Shown here one piece after another: positions 46,213 to 54,868 of a DNA stretch of 64,000 nucleotides. The stretch lies in assembly GCF_027111315.2 (NCBI RefSeq), contig NZ_CP114289.2:2418001-2482000 (forward strand), given 5' to 3'. This DNA comes from Flavobacterium limnophilum. Its GTDB lineage: Bacteria; Bacteroidota; Bacteroidia; Flavobacteriales; Flavobacteriaceae. The first letter of the stretch is position 1. Every line of letters begins with the position of its first letter. The notes under the pieces are model-generated. The model did not search any database. It saw only the letters and a list, made by a program, of their open reading frames with translations, and was not told where the DNA came from. The position numbers and the translations under genes are program-made.

Positions 46213-47046
46213 ATGTCAAATATATATTTAGGCTATCATTTTACGGTTGAACCAAAAGAATTAGGTTCAGAAATTCTGGTTGCCGAACTGGGAGAACTTC
46301 CTTTCGAAAGCTTTATCGATAGTGATTTGGGCATTGTGGCCTACATCCAAAAAGACCTTTGGAACGAGAACATCCTTGACGATTTATTCATCTTGAAATC
46401 GCCGGAGTTTACCATATCCTACAAAGTGGAAGAAATAGATCAAGTCAACTGGAACGAAGAATGGGAAAAGAATTTCGAGCCTATAGACGTCGATGGAAAT
46501 TGCCACGTTCGTGCTCCTTTTCACCCCAAAACCAATGCCGAATTTGACATTGTCATCGAACCCAAAATGAGTTTCGGAACAGGTCATCACGAAACCACGC
46601 ACATGATGATACAGCATTTGTTGGAAATCGATGTTACGGGAATGAAAACCCTGGACATGGGATGCGGAACAGCGATTTTAGCCATCTTGGCCGAAATGAA
46701 AGGCGCCCACCCCATTGATGCCATCGATATTGACAACTGGTGTTATTTGAATTCCATAGAAAATACCGAACGCAATAATTGCCAACACATTACCGTTTAT
46801 GAAGGCGATGCTGCCTTGTTGAAAGACAAAAAATACGACTTGATTATTGCCAACATCAACCGAAATATTTTGTTGAACGATATGCAAAGTTACGTGAACT
46901 GCCTAAATCCAAAAGGAACCTTGTTATTAAGCGGATTTTATACGGAAGACATTCCATTTATAGATGCTTCTTGCACGGAAAAAGGGTTGACATATGTTAA
47001 AAAGTTTGAAAGAAACAACTGGGTTTCATTAAAATACGTAAATTAG
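46213..47046 (+). CDS. prmA: Ribosomal protein L11 methyltransferase
   Basis: A 277-residue SAM-dependent methyltransferase that methylates ribosomal protein L11. It has an N-terminal substrate domain, then PKMSFGTGHHETTHMM, the SAM motif DMGCGTAILAI and the IIANINRNILL segment, all PrmA-specific. Length normal. A GTG-started methyltransferase gene begins 18 bp after its stop. Confidence 0.94.
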   Translation: MSNIYLGYHFTVEPKELGSEILVAELGELPFESFIDSDLGIVAYIQKDLWNENILDDLFILKSPEFTISYKVEEIDQVNWNEEWEKNFEPIDVDGNCHVRAPFHPKTNAEFDIVIEPKMSFGTGHHETTHMMIQHLLEIDVTGMKTLDMGCGTAILAILAEMKGAHPIDAIDIDNWCYLNSIENTERNNCQHITVYEGDAALLKDKKYDLIIANINRNILLNDMQSYVNCLNPKGTLLLSGFYTEDIPFIDASCTEKGLTYVKKFERNNWVSLKYVN

Positions 47047-47064
47047 TATTAACAAATTACGACA

Positions 47065-47679
47065 GTGGAAATCAAAATAAAAAATCATTGGGAAACAGTT
47101 TACGAAACCAAACAACCTGAAGAAGTCAGTTGGACACAAGAAAATCCAAAAACTTCGCTTGATTTTATTCGGAAAACCAATTTAGGCAAATCCGCAAAAA
47201 TCATCGACATTGGTGGTGGCGACAGCAAACTGGTTGATTTTTTATTGGAAGAAGGTTATAAAGACATAACCGTTTTGGATATTTCGGCCAAAGCATTGGA
47301 AAGAGCCAAAAAAAGACTAGGAAAAAATGCCGAAAAGGTAAACTGGATTGTTTCGGACATAACCGAATTCAAACCAGAAATTTCGTATGACATTTGGCAC
47401 GACCGAGCCACGTTTCATTTTTTGACAACAGCCCAACAAATTAAAAAATATGTTGACATTACTGAAAAATGGGTTTCGAATTTTCTGATACTGGGTACAT
47501 TTTCAGAAAACGGTCCCAAAAAATGTAGCGGATTGGATATCAAACAATACTCGGAAATGGAACTGGAAAGCCAATTTTCGAATCGTTTCAAAAAACTGAA
47601 ATGCATCACTGAAGACTATGTAACACCATTTGAAACCAAACAAAATTTTACGTTTTGTGTTTTTGAAAAAAGCAAATAG
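47065..47679 (+). CDS. Class I SAM-dependent methyltransferase
   Basis: A 204-residue methyltransferase with motif I IIDIGGGDSKLVDFL at about residues 45-60 and a DIWHDRATFHFL segment. It resembles small thiol or metabolite methyltransferases of the TehB/UbiE type, but the substrate is not evident. The start is a GTG at 47065. It lies 18 bp after prmA and 44 bp before clpS, so the three probably share a transcript. Confidence 0.82.
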   Translation: MEIKIKNHWETVYETKQPEEVSWTQENPKTSLDFIRKTNLGKSAKIIDIGGGDSKLVDFLLEEGYKDITVLDISAKALERAKKRLGKNAEKVNWIVSDITEFKPEISYDIWHDRATFHFLTTAQQIKKYVDITEKWVSNFLILGTFSENGPKKCSGLDIKQYSEMELESQFSNRFKKLKCITEDYVTPFETKQNFTFCVFEKSK

Positions 47680-47723
47680 AGAACCAACTGTATTTTTATT
47701 TATAACCTACAAATTATCTAAAA

Positions 47724-47999
47724 ATGAGTACAAAAGAAAAAACAAAAACAAGAGTTAGTCAAAAAGAAGCCACGTCAATAAACAGCGAAATTATTGTTTA
47801 TAATGACGATGTAAACACTTTTGACCACGTTATAGAAACCTTGATCAGGGTTTGCAACCACACTCCCGAACAAGCGGAACAATGTTCCTTGATTGTGCAT
47901 TATAACGGAAAATGTACCGTAAAAACGGATGTATTGGAAAAATTGAAACCACAATGCACCCAATTACTCGAAGCAGGATTGAGTGCCGAGATTGTATAA
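47724..47999 (+). CDS. clpS: ATP-dependent Clp protease adaptor ClpS
   Basis: A 91-residue ClpS, which delivers N-degron substrates to ClpAP. The core EIIVYNDDVNTFDHVIETLI is diagnostic, and LIVHYNGKCTVKTDV follows. The N-terminal tail is short. No clpA adjoins it here. A strong terminator follows. Confidence 0.95.
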   Translation: MSTKEKTKTRVSQKEATSINSEIIVYNDDVNTFDHVIETLIRVCNHTPEQAEQCSLIVHYNGKCTVKTDVLEKLKPQCTQLLEAGLSAEIV

Positions 48000-48018
48000 A
48001 TTTTTCTTTCTATTATAT

Positions 48019-48060
48019 AAAAAAACAGGATTTTCTTAAATGAAAATCCTGTTTTTTTTT
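48019..48060 (+). terminator. Strong terminator after clpS
   Basis: Stem AAAACAGGATTTTC / GAAAATCCTGTTTT with a TTAAAT loop and a run of T. It stands between clpS and the convergent YeeE genes. Confidence 0.9.
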
Positions 48061-48076
48061 GATTGTAATTTAGAGT

Positions 48077-48490
48077 TTAATGTGGCAATTTATCTTTTAT
48101 CAATCCATAAAGAAAAGTTCCGAAAAGTGCCCCGAAAAGCACCAATATCACGGGCAAAAATCCAGCTCCCAATAATATAAATATCGGACCGGGACAAGAA
48201 CCTACCAAAGCCCAACCCAATCCAAAAAATATTCCGCCGATCCAAAACCGGATTGAACCTGGCTCTTTATCTTGAATTTTTATTGGCAAACCTTTGATGT
48301 CCCTGATTTTTTTTCTTTTTATAATTTGAATGCCAATAACTCCCGTAACGACCGCAACCATGATAATTCCGTACATGTGAAAAGATTGAAACTGGAACAT
48401 TTCATAAATTCTGTACCAAGAAACCGCTTCGGATTTTGTCAAAACAATCCCGAACACGAATCCAACGATTAAATATTTTAATGCTCTCAT
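48077..48490 (-). CDS. YeeE/DUF6691-type sulfur transporter subunit
   Basis: A 137-residue membrane protein with about four helices. It carries the conserved cysteine motif GSCPGPIF and belongs to the half-size YeeE/YedE (DUF6691-like) family implicated in thiosulfate or polysulfide import. It starts 3 bp after the other half's stop, so the two form a transporter unit. Confidence 0.85.
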   Translation of the reverse strand: MRALKYLIVGFVFGIVLTKSEAVSWYRIYEMFQFQSFHMYGIIMVAVVTGVIGIQIIKRKKIRDIKGLPIKIQDKEPGSIRFWIGGIFFGLGWALVGSCPGPIFILLGAGFLPVILVLFGALFGTFLYGLIKDKLPH

Positions 48491-48493
48491 TTT

Positions 48494-49051
48494 TTAAAAA
48501 ATTAAGGGTAAAATAAAATGACTCATAATCAATCCGCCGATGAAAAATCCAATAACGGCTTTCAAGGACTTGAATTGCAAATTGCTCAATCCAGAAATGG
48601 CGTGTCCCGAAGTACATCCGCTGGCGTAACGCGTGCCAAAACCAATTAAAATTCCACCAATAATCAATATAAAAATCATTTTTGGAGATTGGAAAACATC
48701 GTTCCCGAATAAAGTATCCGGCAACAATTTTCCGTTTGGAGCATCAATTCCCAGTTGGGCAAGTTGGGCAATCGTTTTGGGATTGATGTCCACATTGGAG
48801 GCATCTCCCATAAATTGTACCGCAACAAAACCTCCCAACATTGAGCCCAAAACCACCAACAAATTCCAGCGTTGTTGTTTCCAATCAAATTCAAAAAAAG
48901 CCACTTTTTTCCCTATTCCCGTCATCGAACACAAAGTGCTCAAATTAGACGACATCCCAAATACTTTCCCGAAATAAATCAGGCAAAGCATTATCATTCC
49001 TATCAAAAAACCTGAAACATACCAAGGCCAAGTTTGAAAAATAACATTCAT
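48494..49051 (-). CDS. YeeE/YedE family sulfur transporter subunit
   Basis: A 185-residue membrane protein with about five helices and the motif RYASGCTSGHAISG, containing the Cys used in sulfur transfer by YeeE proteins. It is the upstream partner of the DUF6691-type half. The ATG at 49051 is preceded by TATTTTTG (49070-49077 on this strand). A palindrome lies further upstream at 49114-49136. Confidence 0.85.
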   Translation of the reverse strand: MNVIFQTWPWYVSGFLIGMIMLCLIYFGKVFGMSSNLSTLCSMTGIGKKVAFFEFDWKQQRWNLLVVLGSMLGGFVAVQFMGDASNVDINPKTIAQLAQLGIDAPNGKLLPDTLFGNDVFQSPKMIFILIIGGILIGFGTRYASGCTSGHAISGLSNLQFKSLKAVIGFFIGGLIMSHFILPLIF

Positions 49052-49069
49052 AACATTTCTTTTATTTGG

Positions 49070-49077
49070 CAAAAATA
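49070..49077 (-). promoter_or_regulatory. -7 element TATTTTTG of the YeeE pair
   Basis: Read on the minus strand it lies about 19 bp before the ATG at 49051. Confidence 0.5.
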
Positions 49078-49113
49078 ATACTTCCAATGCTAAAAAGCAG
49101 AATTAATACCCCA

Positions 49114-49136
49114 TATTGTTGTTTATGGCAACAATA
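49114..49136. promoter_or_regulatory. Palindrome TATTGTTG-N7-CAACAATA between divergent genes
   Basis: Perfect 8-bp arms with a 7-bp spacer lie between the leftward YeeE operon and the rightward lipoprotein gene. The rightward promoter seems to be TAAATTTG at 49142-49149, so the palindrome would overlap its -33 region and lie upstream of the YeeE promoter. This is a plausible regulator site; the regulator is not in this window. Confidence 0.45.
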
Positions 49137-49207
49137 CCGTTTAAATTTGTTTCGTAAAATCAGTCGTAAAAATTGTCGCCATTTTTATTCAAAAACAAAA
49201 TTCTATC

Positions 49208-49660
49208 ATGAAAAAAATAATTTATTTTATTGCTTTACTGCTCATAGCAACATCATGCATCAGCACCAAATCAACCTTAAAAAACGTCGATGACAATGCT
49301 CCAACTCCCCAATTAAAGGACAACACCACTTTTATCATTACGGAATACAGCAAAGACAAAAGATATGGTTACGACAAAAATTATCCCATCAATATTTTTT
49401 ATGGAACCACCAAAAACGAAACCATAAACCAACAACGATTCTTGAATGCCTTGGCTGGACCAAAAGGCCAAAAAATCACTTATACCAAACTGGAAAGTTG
49501 TTGTCCATTTCCAACAAAAAGAAGCGATATGGGAGCCGGTCTTTTGGATGTGTATGAATTGAGATGGGAAGGTCAAAAAAACCCGATTACCCTATATTTG
49601 AACATCTACGAAAAAGGAGTTCTGATGGTTCCCGTGGGATTGACCTTGAAAAAAAATTAA
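49208..49660 (+). CDS. Lipoprotein found upstream of kdsA
   Basis: A 150-residue lipoprotein with lipobox ATSC and a conserved YGYDKNYPINIFYGTTKN segment, then YTKLESCCPFPTKRS. I recall this protein in Flavobacteria next to kdsA; some database entries name it after KdsA, although nothing in it resembles an aldolase. Probably an envelope protein. A TAAATTTG at 49142-49149 is its likely promoter. Confidence 0.75.
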   Translation: MKKIIYFIALLLIATSCISTKSTLKNVDDNAPTPQLKDNTTFIITEYSKDKRYGYDKNYPINIFYGTTKNETINQQRFLNALAGPKGQKITYTKLESCCPFPTKRSDMGAGLLDVYELRWEGQKNPITLYLNIYEKGVLMVPVGLTLKKN

Positions 49661-49694
49661 TTCCAAACTTAAATCGCAAACCATAAATCCTGAC

Positions 49695-49702
49695 TATCTT
49701 TG
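49695..49702 (+). promoter_or_regulatory. -7 element TATCTTTG of kdsA
   Basis: It ends 21 bp before the ATG at 49724, suggesting kdsA has its own promoter in addition to any read-through. Confidence 0.55.
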
Positions 49703-49723
49703 CGCTTTTAAAAAATCAACCTT

Positions 49724-50542
49724 ATGAATATCAAACATATTCCACAAATCAAACATGTTGATAGTGGCAACTTCTTTCTATTGGCTGGACCTTGTGCTAT
49801 CGAAGGCGAAGAAATGGCGATACGAATTGCCGAAAAACTGGTTGGAATTACCGACAAACTAGAAATCCCTTTCGTTTTTAAAGGTTCGTTCAAGAAAGCC
49901 AATCGCTCCAGAATAGACAGTTTTTCAGGAATTGGAGACGAAAAAGCCTTACGGATACTTCGCAAAATCTCGGAAACTTTTGGTGTTCCCACCGTTACCG
50001 ACATTCACACCAATGAAGATGCCGTAATGGCTGCAGAATATGTTGATGTGTTGCAAATTCCTGCTTTCTTGGTGCGTCAAACCGACTTGGTCGTGGCTGC
50101 CGCCAATACCGGAAAAGTCGTGAACCTCAAAAAAGGACAATTCATGAGTCCGGAAAGCATGAAACACGCCGTACAAAAAGTATTGGATTGCAACAACCAA
50201 AACGTGATGGTTACCGATCGCGGCACCATGTTTGGCTACCAAGACATGATTGTTGATTTCCGCGGAATTCCAACGATGCAACAGTATGCAACGACTGTTC
50301 TTGACGTAACCCATTCCTTGCAACAACCCAACCAAACTGCGGGCGTGACTGGCGGAAGACCCGACATGATTGAAACCATTGCCAAAGCCGGAATTGCCGT
50401 GGGCGTGGATGGAATTTTCATCGAAACCCATTTTGATCCTGCCAATGCCAAAAGCGACGGTGCCAATATGCTGCATTTGGATTATTTCGAAGCCTTGATG
50501 ACCAAGTTGGTGGCCATCAGAAAAACCATCAATCAATTTTAA
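49724..50542 (+). CDS. kdsA: 2-dehydro-3-deoxyphosphooctonate aldolase (KDO-8-P synthase)
   Basis: A 272-residue enzyme condensing arabinose-5-phosphate and phosphoenolpyruvate to make KDO-8-phosphate for lipopolysaccharide. Standard motifs: LLAGPCAIEGEEMA, FKGSFKKANRSR, GVPTVTDIH and IFIETHFDPANAKSDG. Length normal. The neighbouring lipoprotein and outer-membrane protein genes suit an envelope role. Confidence 0.97.
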   Translation: MNIKHIPQIKHVDSGNFFLLAGPCAIEGEEMAIRIAEKLVGITDKLEIPFVFKGSFKKANRSRIDSFSGIGDEKALRILRKISETFGVPTVTDIHTNEDAVMAAEYVDVLQIPAFLVRQTDLVVAAANTGKVVNLKKGQFMSPESMKHAVQKVLDCNNQNVMVTDRGTMFGYQDMIVDFRGIPTMQQYATTVLDVTHSLQQPNQTAGVTGGRPDMIETIAKAGIAVGVDGIFIETHFDPANAKSDGANMLHLDYFEALMTKLVAIRKTINQF

Positions 50543-50561
50543 TTTTTAAGTATTTCCCACA

Positions 50562-51407
50562 TTGAAACCACATTTTTTATATTTTACATTTTTAACAATT
50601 CTTTTTTCTGTTAAAAATTTCGCACAAAACGACACCATCAAAAAGGAAAGATACACCGCCCACAACAAGGGAAAATTCACCATCTCCTGGGGTGGAAACC
50701 GCGAAAAATATACCGATTCCGATATTCATTTTATGGGCGATGACTACAATTTTGTGGTAGCCAATGCCAAGGCTCATGACAAACCAAAAGGCTGGCATGC
50801 TGACTACATTACGCCAGGCCGAATGACGGTTCCCCAAACTAATTTTAAATTGGGTTATTTTATTACCGACAAATACAGCGTTTCTATTGGCATTGACCAT
50901 ATGAAATATGTAATGACCCAAAACCAAACGGCAAATGTTACTGGTATCATTGACGGAAATCCCACATTTAATGGAGGTTACAACAATACTCCAACGGTTT
51001 TGACCGAAGAATTCTTGATGTTCGAACACACCGACGGACTGAATTATGTGTATAGTGAATTCGCCAGACAAGATAACATTTCACATTGGTTCGGCATAAA
51101 AAACACCGATAAATTTCAAGTGAACATCAATGAAGGTTTTGGAATTGGTGTGTTGTATCCAAAAACCAATACTACGCTTATGGGCAAAGAAAGACATGAC
51201 GAATTTCATGTATCGGGTTACGGAACATCGATCAAGGCCGGTATCAACCTGACTATTTTCAAGTACTTTACCATTGAAGGCGTTCTAAAAGGAGGTTATA
51301 TCAACATGCAAGACATTAGAACCACCAAAAGCAGTTCAGACAAGGCAAAACAAGAGTTCTTCTTTGGAGAAACGATAATTGCTTTTGGAGGAATCTTTAG
51401 ATTGTAA
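50562..51407 (+). CDS. Outer-membrane beta-barrel protein
   Basis: A 281-residue protein with signal peptide (cleavage near NFAQ), read from a TTG at 50562. The mature part shows barrel strands such as KFTISWGGNREKYTD, QTNFKLGYFITDKYSVSIG and a C-terminal TIIAFGGIFRL ending. Family not identified. It starts 20 bp after kdsA and may be co-transcribed. Confidence 0.7.
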   Translation: MKPHFLYFTFLTILFSVKNFAQNDTIKKERYTAHNKGKFTISWGGNREKYTDSDIHFMGDDYNFVVANAKAHDKPKGWHADYITPGRMTVPQTNFKLGYFITDKYSVSIGIDHMKYVMTQNQTANVTGIIDGNPTFNGGYNNTPTVLTEEFLMFEHTDGLNYVYSEFARQDNISHWFGIKNTDKFQVNINEGFGIGVLYPKTNTTLMGKERHDEFHVSGYGTSIKAGINLTIFKYFTIEGVLKGGYINMQDIRTTKSSSDKAKQEFFFGETIIAFGGIFRL

Positions 51408-51460
51408 TTTATTTTTCAAAATAGTTGTCAATTCCTTTGGCAACTATTTTTTTTATCATT

Positions 51461-51479
51461 TACTTTGTGATTCAAAGTA
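51461..51479 (+). promoter_or_regulatory. Operator copy 1: TACTTTG-TGATT-CAAAGTA
   Basis: This 19-bp inverted repeat has the same arms and spacer length as the one at 53126-53144. It overlaps a -7-like TTACTTTG, with a TTG 20 bp upstream (51437-51439). It sits 8 bp before the ATG at 51488, so a bound repressor would block transcription of the membrane protein gene. Confidence 0.7.
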
Positions 51480-51487
51480 CTTTAAAA

Positions 51488-52093
51488 ATGGAAGAAAAAT
51501 ATTTACAAGACATTAGCGAAATAAAAAAGATGATGAACAAATCGTCGCAATTTATTTCCTTGAGTGGTTTGGCTGGAATTCTGGCTGGTGTTTATGCCTT
51601 GATTGGTGCTTATGTGGCCAACCAATTATTGATGAATCACAAGAGTTATTACATCACATTAGAAAGCCGTACATTCCAATTAATTGTACTTACCGCTTTT
51701 TTGGTATTGGTTTTATCGGTTGTTACGGCAACAATACTTACTTTTGGCAAAGCCCAAAAAGAAGGAGAAAAAGTTTGGAATGCCACATCCAAAAGAATGA
51801 TCATTAATTTCTTGATTCCACTGGCAACTGGTGGAATCTTTGCATTAATCCTGCTTCGTAACGAAATCTATGGTTTGATTGCCCCGGTTACCCTGATTTT
51901 TTATGGACTTTCTTGTGTCAACGCCAGCAAATACACTTTTAGAGACCTGAGATATCTTGGAATCACCGTTATCATTCTTGGACTTATAGCTACAGAATTT
52001 TCAGGATATGCGTTGGAATTTTGGGCGTTGGGTTTCGGAGTTTGCCACATTCTTTACGGTTCGATAATGTATTATAAATACGATAGAAAATAA
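51488..52093 (+). CDS. Membrane protein of the CreD-linked module
   Basis: A 201-residue protein with about five to six predicted helices (LSGLAGILAGVYALIGAYV, then LIVLTAFLVLVLSVV), a soluble N-terminus and a basic C-terminal YYKYDRK. Family not identified beyond resemblance to unnamed Bacteroidota membrane proteins. The start at 51488 lies just after operator copy 1; the upstream extension covers the operator itself. It is the first gene of the rightward module ending with creD. Confidence 0.75.
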   Translation: MEEKYLQDISEIKKMMNKSSQFISLSGLAGILAGVYALIGAYVANQLLMNHKSYYITLESRTFQLIVLTAFLVLVLSVVTATILTFGKAQKEGEKVWNATSKRMIINFLIPLATGGIFALILLRNEIYGLIAPVTLIFYGLSCVNASKYTFRDLRYLGITVIILGLIATEFSGYALEFWALGFGVCHILYGSIMYYKYDRK

Positions 52094-52125
52094 TTTTAGA
52101 TTAATAAATTCCAAACTGAACATCC

Positions 52126-52806
52126 ATGAAAAAGACAAAGTACATTTTTGGCATAGTTACATTATTGATGAGTTTTGGATGTGCTTTATTCATTTCTAAC
52201 TCTGTTTTTGGGAAAATCCTATTTTCCAAAAGAAATCCAACAACAATAAATGGATTAGATAAAATACAAGAAGGCGACATGATTTTCCAAACTTCCCAAT
52301 CCAAACAATGTGAAGCTGTTCGGATAGCGACCAATTCCAAATTTTCTCATTGCGGAATTGTTTTTACCGAGAAGGGCAAAAAATATGTTTTTGAAGCGGT
52401 TCAGCCCGTAAAACACACGCCACTTGAAGATTGGATTACCCACGGAAAAGAAAACCATTTTGTGGTAACCCGATTGAAAAATGCGGCTAAACTTTTGAAA
52501 CCAGAGACAATTCAAAAGATGAAGGACTATGGAAAAGGTTTGAACAACAAAGACTATGACCTATATTTTGAATGGTCAGATGAAAAAATATATTGCTCCG
52601 AATTAATCTGGAAAATATATAAAAATGGAGCAGGAATCGAATTGTGTCCGCTTCAAAAATTGAAAGATTTTAATCTGAAAGAACCAAGAGTTCAAGCTAT
52701 ATTAGCAGAAAGATATGGAAATGCAATTCCATTTGAAGAAAGTGTAGTGGCTCCATCAGATCTTGAAAATTCTAAAATTGTAACAACCATAATTGATACT
52801 TACTAA
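52126..52806 (+). CDS. YiiX/YebB-like permuted papain-type hydrolase
   Basis: A 226-residue protein with an N-terminal membrane anchor or lipoprotein-like signal (LLMSFGCAL) and the permuted NlpC/P60 papain fold of YiiX-like enzymes. His lies in SKFSHCGIVF and Cys in IYCSELIWKIY, the reversed order typical of the permuted group. Such enzymes may cleave lipid-linked or amide bonds in the envelope. It lies between the membrane protein and the regulator in the CreD module. Confidence 0.82.
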   Translation: MKKTKYIFGIVTLLMSFGCALFISNSVFGKILFSKRNPTTINGLDKIQEGDMIFQTSQSKQCEAVRIATNSKFSHCGIVFTEKGKKYVFEAVQPVKHTPLEDWITHGKENHFVVTRLKNAAKLLKPETIQKMKDYGKGLNNKDYDLYFEWSDEKIYCSELIWKIYKNGAGIELCPLQKLKDFNLKEPRVQAILAERYGNAIPFEESVVAPSDLENSKIVTTIIDTY

Positions 52807-52809
52807 GTT

Positions 52810-53106
52810 TTGAAAAACATCATCCAAAATATCAACAAAGCATTCGATCATCGTATTCGACTGGGTATCATGTCAATTTTGATGGTGAATGAATCTGCCG
52901 ATTTCAGTACGCTGAAAGAACTTTTGGGCGTTACCGACGGGAATTTGGCCAGTCATGCCAAAGCATTGGAACTCGAAAACTATATCGCCATCGAAAAACA
53001 ATTCATCGGCAAAAAACCGAATACCAGTTACAGGGCCACCAAGGAAGGGAGAGGCGCCTTCCAAGACCATATTGAAGCCCTTGAAAAATTAATACAAAAA
53101 CGATAG
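52810..53106 (+). CDS. Winged-helix transcriptional regulator
   Basis: A 98-residue DNA-binding protein with an ArsR/MarR-like winged helix: HRIRLGIMSILMVNESADF, then the recognition helix region LLGVTDGNLASHAKALE and the wing SYRATKEGR. It starts at a TTG 3 bp after the YiiX-like gene. It is the only regulator in the module, and the two TACTTTG-N5-CAAAGTA palindromes are its likely targets. No metal-binding cysteines are seen. Confidence 0.85.
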   Translation: MKNIIQNINKAFDHRIRLGIMSILMVNESADFSTLKELLGVTDGNLASHAKALELENYIAIEKQFIGKKPNTSYRATKEGRGAFQDHIEALEKLIQKR

Positions 53107-53125
53107 CACTATTTTTTTATTCACT

Positions 53126-53144
53126 TACTTTGAAATACAAAGTA
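53126..53144 (+). promoter_or_regulatory. Operator copy 2: TACTTTG-AAATA-CAAAGTA
   Basis: Same arms and spacing as operator copy 1 at 51461-51479; both are followed by CTTT. It lies between the regulator gene and the ATG at 53163 and overlaps a -7-like TTACTTTG. It would control the second membrane protein and creD. Confidence 0.7.
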
Positions 53145-53162
53145 CTTTTTGAAACACAAACA

Positions 53163-53486
53163 ATGAAAAACTCAAAATTTGATCCACCACTCCAAGGTAA
53201 ATTTTCGACAGAATTGGCCATTATTTCCTTTGCTATTGGAACCTTTTTATTGATACTCCAAAAAATGGCTCCAGACAATTTCAACATTTTATTCATAGGA
53301 CTTTTGTATGTTCAATTTGCCATTCTGGTCAATGGAATACTATTTTTCAACCTCGCTTATCACTTCATTATTTTACCAAAACACAGGGAATATATAGGCA
53401 TAAAAATCTTGATCCTGTTGGCAAACATCCCCATTACCATCTTGTATATTCTAATCGTATTCAATATCAATCTTTTAAAATTTTAA
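53163..53486 (+). CDS. Small membrane protein upstream of creD
   Basis: A 107-residue protein with three predicted helices (LAIISFAIGTFLLIL, ILFIGLLYVQFAIL and a C-terminal pair). Start at 53163 follows operator copy 2. It ends 2 bp before creD and is surely co-expressed with it. Confidence 0.75.
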   Translation: MKNSKFDPPLQGKFSTELAIISFAIGTFLLILQKMAPDNFNILFIGLLYVQFAILVNGILFFNLAYHFIILPKHREYIGIKILILLANIPITILYILIVFNINLLKF

Positions 53487-53488
53487 TT

Positions 53489-54850
53489 ATGGAAACACCC
53501 GAAAATGAAAAAGAAACCAGTTTCTTCCAATCCAACACCGCCAAAATGATTATGGTGGGCTTGCTGACATTCGTTTTACTTATTCCGCTCGAATTTGTAA
53601 AAAACCTGATTACCGAAAGGTCGCAACGACAAGAGGAAGTCATAGGCGAAATCAACGATAAATGGGGAGGAAACGTCTTCCTTTATGGCCCAATTTTGAA
53701 AGTTCCCTACACCTATTATGAAGAAACAGTTTCCATCAACGAAAAAACAAAAGAAACCGTAAAGCAAAGAAAAGCCTACACCAATTATGCCTACTTTTTC
53801 CCGGAAGAACTCAAGGCAAAATCGAATGTAACCACCAAAGTCCTGAACAGGAACAATTATGAATCGGTGGTTTTTAGTTCCAAAATGAAGTTTGAGGGCA
53901 ATTATATCCATCCGGATTTCAGCAGCAAAAACATTGCAAACGAAGATATCCAGTGGAACAAAGCCACCATTTTGATACAAACCACCAATTTGAAAAGCAT
54001 CAAGGACGAGGTAAAAATCAATTTTGGAAACACGAATTTGACCTTTGAACCCGTGTACAATTCCAACTCAAAAGAAACTACCGAAGCTTTGGAAACCGGC
54101 TATATTGATTTGGGCAAAATCCTGAATCAAGGAAAAACCGCCTTCCGTTTCGACATCACTTACAACGGAAGCCAACAATTAAAAATAGTTCCCATCGGGA
54201 AAACCACGCAGTTGAACATGGAATCCAATTGGGCATCGCCAAGTTTTACGGGCAATTTCCTTCCGGATGACAAAACCAAACAAATTAGCGCCAATGGATT
54301 TGTGGCCAATTGGAAAATCCTGCACATCAACAGGGCTTTTTCGCAACAAACGTTCAATAATTTGCCTGATTTAAGCCAATATGCTTTTGGCGTTGATTTC
54401 GTGATTCCCGTTAACCAATACCAGCAAAACGAGCGCGCCTCGAAATACGGTTTCTTGGTGATTGGCCTAACCTTCCTGATTTTCTTCCTGATACAATCCA
54501 TAAGCAAAATCAAGATTCACATCTTCCAATACACGATGATTGGACTGGCTCTCATCATGTTTTACACCCTGCTGATTTCGATTACGGAACACAGCAGTTT
54601 CATGAAAGCCTACATCATTGCCGGAATTTCGGTAATTACATTGATAACGCTTTACTCGATTTCTATTTTGAAAAACAGGAAGTTCCCAATGTTTATTGCG
54701 GCTTCGCTCGGCTCTTTATACACTTTCCTTTATGTAATCATCCAGTTGGAAAACTATGCTCTGTTAGTGGGAAGCATTGGATTGTTTGCCATTCTTGCCG
54801 CCGTGATGTATTTTTCCAGAAAGATTGACTGGAGCAACGGCAATTCTTAG
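53489..54850 (+). CDS. creD: Inner-membrane protein CreD
   Basis: A 453-residue CreD-family membrane protein: one N-terminal helix (about 20-38), a large periplasmic region with typical GPILKVPYTYYEE and SFTGNFLPDD segments, then about five C-terminal helices. CreD is linked to envelope stress and beta-lactam response in Gammaproteobacteria; here it is next to a winged-helix regulator rather than CreBC, as I recall in other Flavobacteria. Role here unknown. Confidence 0.9.
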   Translation: METPENEKETSFFQSNTAKMIMVGLLTFVLLIPLEFVKNLITERSQRQEEVIGEINDKWGGNVFLYGPILKVPYTYYEETVSINEKTKETVKQRKAYTNYAYFFPEELKAKSNVTTKVLNRNNYESVVFSSKMKFEGNYIHPDFSSKNIANEDIQWNKATILIQTTNLKSIKDEVKINFGNTNLTFEPVYNSNSKETTEALETGYIDLGKILNQGKTAFRFDITYNGSQQLKIVPIGKTTQLNMESNWASPSFTGNFLPDDKTKQISANGFVANWKILHINRAFSQQTFNNLPDLSQYAFGVDFVIPVNQYQQNERASKYGFLVIGLTFLIFFLIQSISKIKIHIFQYTMIGLALIMFYTLLISITEHSSFMKAYIIAGISVITLITLYSISILKNRKFPMFIAASLGSLYTFLYVIIQLENYALLVGSIGLFAILAAVMYFSRKIDWSNGNS

Positions 54851-54868
54851 TTAATCTCGGATACTAAA

